This document shows, one piece after another, positions 7,914 through 15,181 of a stretch of 64,000 nucleotides of DNA. The stretch comes from Teichococcus oryzae. GTDB taxonomy: Bacteria > Pseudomonadota > Alphaproteobacteria > Acetobacterales > Acetobacteraceae. Each line of letters opens with the position of its first letter. The stretch's first letter is position 1. The translations under genes were made by a program, and so were the position numbers. The notes beneath the pieces were generated by a model. It saw only the letters and a list, made by a program, of their open reading frames with translations. It searched no databases and was not told the origin of the DNA. The DNA is taken from positions 1 through 64,000 of the forward strand of contig NZ_VUKA01000004.1 of NCBI RefSeq assembly GCF_008386565.1, written 5' to 3'.

Positions 7914-8782
7914 GCCGCGGCGGAGCCCCTCGCCCCTGGCGCCCTTCCCCCTTGATCCGGGCTTCCTTCTGGCTGCATGGCGGGGCGGGTTGCGGGCTGG
8001 CGCTGGCGCCGCAGCTCTGGCCCTGGTGGCTCGGGGGGCTCGCCGCCAACCACGCGGTTCTGACGGTGGCGGGCATGGTGCCGCGCTCCTCCCTGCTCGG
8101 GCCCAACTTGGTGCGCCTGCCGCCTGGCCCACCACGGGTCGCCCTCACCTTCGATGACGGCCCCGACCCGGAGGTGACCCCGCGGGTGCTGGACCTGCTG
8201 GACGCCGCCGGCGCGCGGGCCTCCTTTTTCCTGATCGGCAACCGCGCCGCCCGGCATCCGGCCCTGGTGCGGCAGATCCTGCGGCAGGGCCACAGCGTGG
8301 AAAACCACACCCATACCCATCCGCTGCATTTCGCCGCCCTCGGCCCGGCCGGCATGCGGCGGCAGGTCATGTCCGCCCAGGCGGCGATCACCGATGCGGG
8401 CGGAGCACCGCGCTTCTTCCGCCCGCCCGCCGGGCTGAGGAGCCCGTTTCTCGACCCGGTGCTGGCCGGGGCCGGGCTGCTTCTGGCCAATTGGTCGCGG
8501 CGCGGGGCGGATGGCGCCATCGGGGATGCGGGACGCATCCTGCGCCGCCTGAGCCCTCCCCGCGCGGGCGAGATCCTGCTGCTGCATGACGGCAACAGCC
8601 GGCCCGGCGCGGATGGACGCCCGGTTGTGCTGGACGTGCTTCCCGTTCTGCTGGCGCGGCTGCGCGCCGCCGGCATCAGCTGTCGGTCATTGCCGCAGGC
8701 CTTGAGCGAGCCAGGCGCCGCATGGCCAGAAGCGGCAACCGCAGCAGAAAGCCCGACAACAACCGCAGATGCATCCCCGTGA
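7910..8782 (+). CDS. polysaccharide deacetylase (NodB domain)
   Basis: This carbohydrate esterase family 4-type protein of about 290 residues would remove N- or O-acetyl groups from a glycan or glycolipid. The NodB motifs are present: TFDDGPDP (Asp82-Asp83), HTHTH (His133-His137), RPPAG and LLLHDG. A hydrophobic N-terminal part suggests membrane association. The start is uncertain: TTG 7910 overlaps the previous stop, and TTG 7952 is an alternative. The last 107 bases overlap the 3' end of the convergent glycosyltransferase. Position suggests it modifies the sugar or head group of the aryl polyene lipid (inference). Confidence 0.8.
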   Translation: MSRGGAPRPWRPSPLIRASFWLHGGAGCGLALAPQLWPWWLGGLAANHAVLTVAGMVPRSSLLGPNLVRLPPGPPRVALTFDDGPDPEVTPRVLDLLDAAGARASFFLIGNRAARHPALVRQILRQGHSVENHTHTHPLHFAALGPAGMRRQVMSAQAAITDAGGAPRFFRPPAGLRSPFLDPVLAGAGLLLANWSRRGADGAIGDAGRILRRLSPPRAGEILLLHDGNSRPGADGRPVVLDVLPVLLARLRAAGISCRSLPQALSEPGAAWPEAATAAESPTTTADASP

Positions 8783-9461
8783 GCAGCAGGTTGTCCCGCC
8801 CATAGCGGAAATGGGTCACGCCCCCCTCCTCCCGCGCCAGGTACCGGACCGGGACGGGGCGGTTGATCATTGGCAGGCCGCGCCAGCTCAACCGCACCGC
8901 CGCTTCCGCATCGAAATCGTAGCGCCGCATCCATCGTGTGCGCCGCATCTCCGCCACCAGCGGCGCCAGGGGATAAACCCGGAAGCCGAACAGCGAATCC
9001 CCGATGCCGGCCCACAGCGTTTCCAGATTGGCCCAGAAATTGGAGACGCGCCGCCCGCGGACGCGGATCGCCGGCGCTTCCGGCCCGAACACCGGCACGC
9101 CCAGCACCAGCGCCCGTGGGGCGGCGGCGGAGGCTGCCATCATGGCGGGAATTTCATTGGCCGGATGCTGCCCGTCGGCATCCATGGCCAGGGCGTGCGT
9201 GAAACCCGCCGCCAGCGCCGCCTCCATCCCGTGCAGCAGGGCGGCGCCCTTGCCACCATTGCGCGGCAGCCGCAGCAGCCGCAATCCGGGATCGGCCGCC
9301 GCCATGGCTTCCAGCGCGCGGTCGAACCCGTCCGTGCTGCCATCCACCACCACCCAGACGGGGTTCCAGGCGGCCCGCGCCGCGCGCACCGTGTCGGCCA
9401 GGATCGGGCCGGTGTTGAAGGAAGGGATCAGCACCAGATGGGTGCGGGAGGCAATGGTCAT
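8676..9461 (-). CDS. family 2 glycosyltransferase
   Basis: The 261-residue GT-A-fold enzyme contains LVLIPSFNTG at the N-terminus, VVVDGSTDG near 37-45, NGGKGAALLHG and a DAD motif at 94-96 (MDADGQHP). These are typical of GT2/dolichyl-phosphate-sugar synthase-like transferases using a nucleotide sugar and Mn/Mg. In many aryl polyene clusters a GT2 domain is fused to an acyltransferase domain. Here it is separate and sits immediately downstream of a PlsC gene (9 bases). It likely glycosylates the pigment head group (inference). Confidence 0.85.
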   Translation of the reverse strand: MTIASRTHLVLIPSFNTGPILADTVRAARAAWNPVWVVVDGSTDGFDRALEAMAAADPGLRLLRLPRNGGKGAALLHGMEAALAAGFTHALAMDADGQHPANEIPAMMAASAAAPRALVLGVPVFGPEAPAIRVRGRRVSNFWANLETLWAGIGDSLFGFRVYPLAPLVAEMRRTRWMRRYDFDAEAAVRLSWRGLPMINRPVPVRYLAREEGGVTHFRYGRDNLLLTGMHLRLLSGFLLRLPLLAMRRLARSRPAAMTDS

Positions 9462-9470
9462 GGCCGGGCT

Positions 9471-10274
9471 TCAGGCAACGTTGCGGCGCGGGCATCCCGC
9501 GGCGCCCTGCTCCGCCTCCGCCTCCGGCGCCAGCGCCTCGCGCAGGGCATGCTCGACCCGGCGGCTGAGATCCGCGGCGGAGCCTTCCGGCTGAAAGCGC
9601 CGTCCGAGCCGCACCCGGTAGATCAGTGGCAAGGGCGGCATGCGCCAGGCCGGCCAGCCCTTGCACAGGAACGGATTGCCACGCTCGATCAGCACCGTCT
9701 GCACAGGCGCCCCAGCCGCCTCGGCCATCAGCGCGAAGGAACGGGTGACCGGCCCCAGCGGCGCGTCGGGCGGGCTGCGCGTGCCTTCGGGAAAGATCAT
9801 CAGCTGCCCGCCCCGCCGCATCATGGCGGCAGCATTCCGGATCATCGGCAGCGTGGCGTCGTTGCGCACATAGCCGGCCAGCCGCACCCCGCCGCCCAGC
9901 AGCGGGTTGTTCCAGACCGAGGCCTTGGTGATGCAGGCCACGCGTGGCAGGCGGGAGGCGATCAGCACCGCATCCATCATCGAGGGGTGGTTCGGCGCGA
10001 TAACAAGGCCCCGTTCCTGGCGGAGCGCGTCCAGCGCCGAAAGGTCGCAGCGCAGCATCCCAAAGGCGCGCAGCACGCCAAGATACAGCCGGAAGCCGCG
10101 CGAGATGCCCCAGCGCCCCAGCGGCTGGCCGATGCGTGCCGGCAACAGGCGGAACAGCAGCCCGGCGGGCAGGCTCCAGGCCAGGCAGATCACCGCGAAC
10201 AACAACAGCAGGGGATAGAATCGGGCGGCATCGAACAGCCAGCGCAGCCAGCTCCGGTGATCAGGCACGGCCAT
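9471..10274 (-). CDS. PlsC-type 1-acylglycerol-phosphate acyltransferase
   Basis: The 267-residue membrane-associated acyltransferase has a hydrophobic N-terminal segment (about 20-40), the catalytic NHPSMMD motif (HxxxxD, His96-Asp101) and FPEGTR at 161-166. Such enzymes move acyl groups from acyl-ACP/CoA to glycerolipids. Lying just before the GT2 gene and divergent from the main cluster, it is a candidate for attaching the polyene acyl chain to a lipid or sugar acceptor. A housekeeping PlsC role cannot be excluded. Confidence 0.85.
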   Translation of the reverse strand: MAVPDHRSWLRWLFDAARFYPLLLLFAVICLAWSLPAGLLFRLLPARIGQPLGRWGISRGFRLYLGVLRAFGMLRCDLSALDALRQERGLVIAPNHPSMMDAVLIASRLPRVACITKASVWNNPLLGGGVRLAGYVRNDATLPMIRNAAAMMRRGGQLMIFPEGTRSPPDAPLGPVTRSFALMAEAAGAPVQTVLIERGNPFLCKGWPAWRMPPLPLIYRVRLGRRFQPEGSAADLSRRVEHALREALAPEAEAEQGAAGCPRRNVA

Positions 10275-10592
10275 GGCCGGATGCTGAAGCAGTTCCTTCT
10301 CCTCCCCGCCGCTGCCCAGACCCTAGAGCAGACAAGCGCCCGCCGAAACCATGGAAACCTCGGCAACATACCGCCGGATCAGCCACATAGGCAGGGTGGC
10401 CGCCATTCCGCCGGCGGCGCCCCGCCTGAACACTCCCTCCGGTCACCCTTCTGTCATCCCTTCCGTCATCCCGTCCGTCATCCCTCTGGTCACTCCGCCG
10501 CGCCCGGTTTATCGCTGTGCGGGAACCAGCCGCCGACACGGCCGGATCGTGCCGCAGGATTGCGCCCGGGGAAGCGCCAAGAGGAATCATTG
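10275..10592. promoter_or_regulatory. divergent intergenic control region of the pigment cluster
   Basis: About 320 bases separate the minus-strand acyltransferase/glycosyltransferase pair from the plus-strand methyltransferase operon. No gene is evident. The region contains a 12-bp imperfect tandem repeat (listed separately) and probably both promoters. A plus-strand open frame (part of a longer chance frame starting at 8769) runs through it but has no start or ribosome site here. Confidence 0.5.
10442..10500 (+). repeat. five imperfect 12-bp tandem repeats
   Basis: Five units with core GTCAtCCC follow one another: GTCACCCTTCT, GTCATCCCTTCC, GTCATCCCGTCC, GTCATCCCTCTG, GTCACTCCGCCG. The phase is 12 bp, with 11 for the first. 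The array is not in a coding sequence and lies between divergent operons, so it may be a multi-site operator or a slippage tract. Confidence 0.7.
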
Positions 10593-11375
10593 ATGGCCAA
10601 TCCAACACCTCATGCCGTGCCGCATCCGGTGCTTCCCGCCTATTATCCGGAGCCGGCGCGGCGGGCGGCCTTTGTTCGACAGCTTTTCGACGACACCGCG
10701 GCGCAATATGACCGCATCAACCGCGTCTTTTCCCTGGGCACCGGCGCCTGGTACCGCCGGCACGCGCTGCGGCGCGCCGGGTTGCGGCCGGGCATGACGG
10801 TGCTGGACGTGGCCACCGGCACCGGCCTCGTCGCGCGCGAAGCCGCGCGGCTGACCGGGCCCGAGGGCCGCGTCTGGGGCCTCGACCCGTCTTCCGGCAT
10901 GCTGGCCGAGGCGCGCCGCGCCCTGGCGGGCACGCCCGCCGCCCTGCTGCAAGGCCGTGCCGAGGCCATCCCGCTGCCGGATGCCTCGGTGGACTTCATC
11001 AGCATGGGCTACGCGCTGCGCCATGTGGCCGACCTTGCCGCCACCTTCGCGGAGTTCCACCGCGTGCTGCGTCCGGGCGGGCAACTGCTGCTGCTGGAGA
11101 TCGGCCGCCCCGACGGCGCCGCCGCCCATGCCCTGGCGCGCCTTTATCTCGGGCATGTGGTGCCGGCCCTGTGCCGCCTGTCGGCGCCCCGCGCCCGCTC
11201 CGGCACGTTGATGCGCTATTACTGGGACACCATCGAGGCCTGCGTCCCGGCCGAAACCATTCAGGCGCATCTGCGCGGCGCCGGCTTCGCGGAGGTGGGG
11301 TGCGAAACCTCGGCGGCCATCTTCCGCGCTTATTCCGCGCGGCGGAATGGCAGGGCCGGCGCGCCCGCCGCATGA
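10593..11375 (+). CDS. UbiE-like SAM-dependent methyltransferase
   Basis: The 260-residue class I methyltransferase resembles UbiE/MenG: LFDDTAAQYDRINRVFSLGT near the N-terminus, the SAM motif LDVATGTGLVAREAA, GLDPSSGMLA and HRVLRPGGQLLLLEIGRP. UbiE C-methylates ubiquinone/menaquinone precursors. Here it starts a stop-start-overlapped series with a second methyltransferase and envelope genes, next to aryl polyene genes. It may therefore methylate the aryl head group. Whether it is the genome's only ubiE cannot be judged. It overlaps the next gene by ATGA. Confidence 0.8.
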   Translation: MANPTPHAVPHPVLPAYYPEPARRAAFVRQLFDDTAAQYDRINRVFSLGTGAWYRRHALRRAGLRPGMTVLDVATGTGLVAREAARLTGPEGRVWGLDPSSGMLAEARRALAGTPAALLQGRAEAIPLPDASVDFISMGYALRHVADLAATFAEFHRVLRPGGQLLLLEIGRPDGAAAHALARLYLGHVVPALCRLSAPRARSGTLMRYYWDTIEACVPAETIQAHLRGAGFAEVGCETSAAIFRAYSARRNGRAGAPAA

Positions 11376-12082
11376 CGGCCGCCCCTGGCCAGGACCGCGC
11401 CGGGCCGGTGGCCGCCCATGCTTCCCGCCACGCCGCGCTGCTGGACGCCGTGGGCCGCCGTTATGCCGGCGCTTCCCGCTTCGCCCAGGGCTATGTGCGT
11501 TCCAAGCTGCGGAACGACCCTGCCACGGCCGCCATCCTGGCGCTGGCCAGGGCGGCGCCGCTTGGCCATGTGCTCGACCTGGGCTGCGGGCGCGGGCAAC
11601 TGGCCCTGGCCCTGCTGCTGGATGGCGGCGCGAGGTCCGTCACCGGACTCGACTTCGATTCCGCCAAGGTGGCGGAAGCCAATGCCGCGGCGGCCGGCCT
11701 GCTCGCCCGCTTCGAGGCCGCCGACCTCACCGCCAACCCGATCCCGGAGGCCGATGCGATCCTGATGGTCGATGTTCTGTACCAGATGCCGGAGGCGGCG
11801 CAGCGCACCCTGCTCGGACGGATCGCCCGCGCCGCGCGGCAGCGCGTGGTGATCCGCGCCTTTGATCCCGATCTCGGCTGGCGCAGCCGCACCGGGCTCG
11901 CCATGGAATGGCTGAACCGGGCGGCGCGCGGCGCGTGGGGCGCCAGCATCCGCCCGCTGCCGCTGCCGGAGCTGGCGCGCCCGCTGGAGGAAGCCGGCTT
12001 CCGCGTCACCACCCGCCCCTGCTGGGGCGCGACGCCCCTGCCCAACGTCCTGCTGGTGGCCGAGCGGGGTGGCGCGGCATGA
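11372..12082 (+). CDS. class I SAM-dependent methyltransferase
   Basis: The 236-residue product has the Rossmann SAM motif VLDLGCGRGQLALAL and the acidic motif TGLDFDSAKV. They are followed by EAADLTANPIPEADAILMVDVLYQMP, the usual motif II/III layout. It overlaps both neighbours by ATGA. Aryl polyene clusters usually contain one methyltransferase acting on the aryl ring; here there are two in tandem. The substrate is unassigned. Confidence 0.8.
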   Translation: MTAAPGQDRAGPVAAHASRHAALLDAVGRRYAGASRFAQGYVRSKLRNDPATAAILALARAAPLGHVLDLGCGRGQLALALLLDGGARSVTGLDFDSAKVAEANAAAAGLLARFEAADLTANPIPEADAILMVDVLYQMPEAAQRTLLGRIARAARQRVVIRAFDPDLGWRSRTGLAMEWLNRAARGAWGASIRPLPLPELARPLEEAGFRVTTRPCWGATPLPNVLLVAERGGAA

Positions 12083-12942
12083 GGTGGCTGGTCGTTTCCA
12101 TGGTCCTGGCGCTGGTCGCCCCGGCCGCCGCCCAGACCGGCACCACCTCCCTGGCCGAGGGCGGCCGGCCGAAGATCGAGGCCGGGCTGGCTGGCGGCGG
12201 CGGCTGGCTGCCGGATTACCCGGCGGCCGAGCAGAACCACCTCCAGGGCCTGGCCTTTCCATACCTGATCTATCGCGGCGAGATCCTGCGCTCGGACGAC
12301 CAGGGCATACGCGGCCGTTTCTACAACAGCGACGCGATCGGGCTGGACCTTTCCTTTTCCGGCGCCTTTCCGTCCAGTTCCGACGACAACCGCGCCCGCG
12401 AGGGCATGGCCGACCTGGACTGGCAGGGGGAGGTCGGGCCCGCCCTGCGCCTGACCCTGTGGCGCGACACGGAAACGCGGCAAAGGCTGAACCTGGAACT
12501 GCCGGTGCGCGCGGTGTTCTCCACCGACCTCGCCTCCGTGCGCTATCGCGGCCTGACCGCCTCGCCCGAGCTGGCCTATGAGCGGCTGGACCTGTTCCGC
12601 CCCGGCGGCCGCTTCCGCGTCGGCGTGGGCCCGATCTTCGCCACTGGCCGGCTGATGGATTACTTCTACCGCGTGGGGCCGGAGGATGTGCGCCCCGGCC
12701 GTCCGGAATATGACGGCAAGTCCGGCTATCTCGGCACCCGCATGCAATTCTCCTACCGGATGCCGATCACGGAGCGGCTGTCGCTGGTGGCCGGCGGGCG
12801 GGTCGAAAGCTTCCATGGCGCCACCAACGAGGGCAGCCCGCTGTTCCGCGACAAATGGAACACGTCCGTGGCGCTGGGCTTCGCCTGGTCCTTCTTCCAG
12901 TCGCAGGCCCGCGTGGCCTCCACCGCCTCCCCCTTCGACTGA
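12079..12942 (+). CDS. MipA/OmpV-family outer membrane protein
   Basis: The 287-residue protein has a signal peptide (about 1-18, ending PAAAQ). Its pattern of alternating beta strands and GGGGWLPDYPAAEQ near the start is typical of the MipA/OmpV family. It ends with strands such as WNTSVALGFAWSFFQS, though a short non-strand tail follows. Members are outer-membrane barrels, some acting as MltA scaffolds. ATGA overlap with the methyltransferase ties it to the pigment cluster. A role in placing or accommodating the pigment in the outer membrane is inference. Confidence 0.8.
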   Translation: MRWLVVSMVLALVAPAAAQTGTTSLAEGGRPKIEAGLAGGGGWLPDYPAAEQNHLQGLAFPYLIYRGEILRSDDQGIRGRFYNSDAIGLDLSFSGAFPSSSDDNRAREGMADLDWQGEVGPALRLTLWRDTETRQRLNLELPVRAVFSTDLASVRYRGLTASPELAYERLDLFRPGGRFRVGVGPIFATGRLMDYFYRVGPEDVRPGRPEYDGKSGYLGTRMQFSYRMPITERLSLVAGGRVESFHGATNEGSPLFRDKWNTSVALGFAWSFFQSQARVASTASPFD

Positions 12943-12951
12943 GGCCGCGCC

Positions 12952-14193
12952 ATGCACGACAAGGTCGCATTGCTGGCAGTGGCGCTGCTGCTGGTGCTCG
13001 GGCCATGGCTGGTTTGGCGCATCCCGGCGGTCCGGCGCGTCGCGCCGCTGGCGGTGGTGCAGATCCTGGCGGGCGTGCTGCTCGGCCCCACGGCGCTGGG
13101 CCGGCTGGCGCCCGAATTCCACGCGGCGCTGTTCGGCCCGTCGCTTCTGGGGAATCTGGGCGGGCTTTCGACCCTCGGCGTTTGTTTCTACGTGTTCTGC
13201 AGCGGCATGCATCTCGATGGCGCGGCGCTGCGCGACAGCATCCCCCGGCTGGGCGCCCCCGCCGTGGGCAGCATGGCCCTGCCGATGGTGCTGGGGGTCG
13301 CGGCCGGCCTCGGCATCGCCATCTGGTGGCCGGAAGCGGTGGGGCCGCGTGCCTCGACCGGCGGCTTCGCCACCGCCATCGGCATCTGCGTCGCCGTCAC
13401 CGCCCTGCCGGTGCTGGCCGCCATCCTGGGCGAGATGGGGCTGATCAGGACGCGGCTGGGCCAGTCGGCCCTGGCGCTGGCGGCGGTGAACGACCTGGCG
13501 CTGTGGCTGGCCATCGCCTTGCTGCTGGCGCTCGCGCAGGGCGACATGGCGGACAGCCTGCGGGTCGGCGGATTGTCCCTGTTGTGGCTGGCGGCGCTGG
13601 CGCTCGGGCTGTGGCCGCTGTTGCGGCGCTTCGCCGCCCTTGCCGAGGCGCCCGGCACCCTGCTGGTGGTGGCCCTGTCGGTGCTGCTGGCCGCCGCCGC
13701 CACGGCCGAGATGGCGGGGCTCGGCCTGATCATCGGCGCCTTCGCGGCCGGCGTGGCGATGCCGCCCGCCTGGCGCGCGCCGCTGCTGGCCCGGCTGGAG
13801 CCGCTGACGGCCGCGGCGCTGCTGCCCTTCTTTTTCGCCACCACCGGGCTGCGTGCCACCATCACGCCCGATTCCGTGGCCTTCCTCGGCCTGCTCGTCC
13901 TGGTCACCGCCGCCACCGTGACGGGCAAGGTGGCCGGCACCGCCATCCCGGCGCGGCTGGCGGGGGAAAGCTGGCGCCATGCCCTGGCGCTGGGCACGCT
14001 GATGCAGACCAAGGGGCTGATGGAGGTGGTGATCCTGGCGGTGCTGCTGGATGCCGGACTGATCGCGCCGCCGGCCTTTTCCGCCCTGGTGGCGATGGCG
14101 ATCCTGTGCACCGTGGTGACGATGCCGCTGACCAGGCTGGCCCTGGCGCCGCGCGCGCCGGCCGCTGTCGCCGGACTTGAAAAGCCCGGCTGA
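12952..14193 (+). CDS. CPA2-type cation:proton antiporter
   Basis: The 413-residue polytopic protein (about 12 transmembrane helices) has the Na+/H+ exchanger-domain pattern of the CPA2/Kef family. It includes VQILAGVLLGPTALG, AVTALPVLAAILGEMGL, LALAAVNDLALW (Asn-Asp pair) and LGTLMQTKGLMEVVIL. No C-terminal RCK domain is present. It lies 9 bases after the MipA gene. An antiporter is not a standard part of aryl polyene clusters, so it may serve envelope ion homeostasis or simply be a neighbour. Confidence 0.85.
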   Translation: MHDKVALLAVALLLVLGPWLVWRIPAVRRVAPLAVVQILAGVLLGPTALGRLAPEFHAALFGPSLLGNLGGLSTLGVCFYVFCSGMHLDGAALRDSIPRLGAPAVGSMALPMVLGVAAGLGIAIWWPEAVGPRASTGGFATAIGICVAVTALPVLAAILGEMGLIRTRLGQSALALAAVNDLALWLAIALLLALAQGDMADSLRVGGLSLLWLAALALGLWPLLRRFAALAEAPGTLLVVALSVLLAAAATAEMAGLGLIIGAFAAGVAMPPAWRAPLLARLEPLTAAALLPFFFATTGLRATITPDSVAFLGLLVLVTAATVTGKVAGTAIPARLAGESWRHALALGTLMQTKGLMEVVILAVLLDAGLIAPPAFSALVAMAILCTVVTMPLTRLALAPRAPAAVAGLEKPG

Positions 14194-14216
14194 TGCCATG
14201 CTGGCACGGCCGCCCG

Positions 14217-14233
14217 GAACATGAGAGATGTTC
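14217..14233. promoter_or_regulatory. GAACAT-5-ATGTTC dyad upstream of ACP gene
   Basis: A perfect 6-bp inverted repeat with a 5-base spacer lies in the 107-base gap between the antiporter and ACP genes, one of few real gaps in the cluster. It could be an operator for the core biosynthetic transcript or a short hairpin. This was called by eye only. Confidence 0.4.
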
Positions 14234-14300
14234 ATGAATGGGCCGCATTTCATTGCTCTAACATCTCGGACCGGTTCGCGCGGCAGCATGGAGGTTCAGC

Positions 14301-14567
14301 GTGAGTTCAGCATTGGCCATCGAATCCGAGGTCGCATCCTTGATTGTTGAAGCGCTGCATCTCGAAACGCGCGCCGAGGAGATCGACCCCGATGCACCGC
14401 TGTTTGGTGAGGGGCTGGGGCTCGACTCCATCGACGCGCTGGAGATCGCCCTGGCCATCTCCCGCCGCTACGGATTTCAGCTGCGCTCGGATGATGAGCG
14501 GAACGGGCAGATCTTTGCTTCCCTGCGCAACCTCGCCGCGCATATCGAGAAGCACCGGCAACGCTGA
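14301..14567 (+). CDS. acyl carrier protein of the aryl polyene system
   Basis: The 88-residue ACP has its phosphopantetheine site at Ser43 in GLGLDSIDALEIA. It carries the growing polyene thioester for the KS, KR and dehydratases encoded downstream. GTG 14301 is preceded by GGAGG. Known aryl polyene clusters generally encode two ACPs; only this one is visible here. It is the first gene of the core transcript and is followed 20 bases later by the ApeG-like gene. Confidence 0.9.
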   Translation: MSSALAIESEVASLIVEALHLETRAEEIDPDAPLFGEGLGLDSIDALEIALAISRRYGFQLRSDDERNGQIFASLRNLAAHIEKHRQR

Positions 14568-14587
14568 ACGGCCTGCCCTGGATCGGC

Positions 14588-15181
14588 ATGGCCCTGGCCG
14601 TTGTCGCGGCGCGGCTGGCTGGCCTGCCGCAACTGGCGCTGCTGATCGCCCTGCCGGCCCTGGCCCTGGCGGCGACGCGGGGCCAGAACTGGCGCCGCCA
14701 GATGTTCTTCGCCGCCCTGGCCATGCTGGCCGCGCTGCTTTGGTGGTTTCTGGCGCCGGAGCCGGGGCTGGGCGCCGCCCTGCTGATGCCGGCGGGGGAT
14801 CTGCTGATGTGCTGGCATTTCGGCGCCACGCTGCGGCCCGGCCGGGAAGCCCTGATCAGCCACTATACCCGCCACGATTTCGGCTATCTGCCGCCCGAAT
14901 GCGCGTCCTATACGCGCCGGCTGACGGCGATCTGGGCGGCCTTGTTCCTGCTCCTGGCACCATTGCACGCGGCCCTGCTGCTGGGCGTTCCGCCATTGCC
15001 GCGCTGCGATTCCGGGCTTGTGCTGGGCGCCACGCTGGGCTTCACCCTGTTGATGTTTCTGGGGGAACACGTCATCCGCAGCCTGCGCTTTCCGCAACAT
15101 GGCATCGCAACGCCGGCCCGCACCCTGCGGGCCATCCGATCGGCCCATTCGTCCAGACCCCAGCCGCAGCACCATGACTGA
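14588..15181 (+). CDS. ApeG-like (COG4648) membrane protein
   Basis: The 197-residue product has about five hydrophobic segments: near 2-30, 38-55, 60-75, 113-133 and 140-165. Between them is a hydrophilic loop with SHYTRHDFGYLPPE-CASYTRRLT. Position between ACP and AMP-ligase and this loop match the conserved membrane protein of aryl polyene clusters (COG4648), whose role is unknown. Non-ATG starts a few codons upstream are possible. Its end overlaps the ligase start by 8 bases. Confidence 0.75.
   Translation: MALAVVAARLAGLPQLALLIALPALALAATRGQNWRRQMFFAALAMLAALLWWFLAPEPGLGAALLMPAGDLLMCWHFGATLRPGREALISHYTRHDFGYLPPECASYTRRLTAIWAALFLLLAPLHAALLLGVPPLPRCDSGLVLGATLGFTLLMFLGEHVIRSLRFPQHGIATPARTLRAIRSAHSSRPQPQHHD

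Noticed and set aside
8769-10592. plus-strand frame running into the UbiE-like gene
   Set aside because: The upstream part is antisense to the glycosyltransferase and acyltransferase and is Gln/Arg/Pro-rich. Only the part from ATG 10593 is coding.
11491-14289. 932-codon open frame on the minus strand
   Set aside because: It is antisense to the methyltransferase, MipA and antiporter genes. Its product is Gln/Arg/His/Gly-rich low complexity, typical of shadow frames in high-GC DNA.
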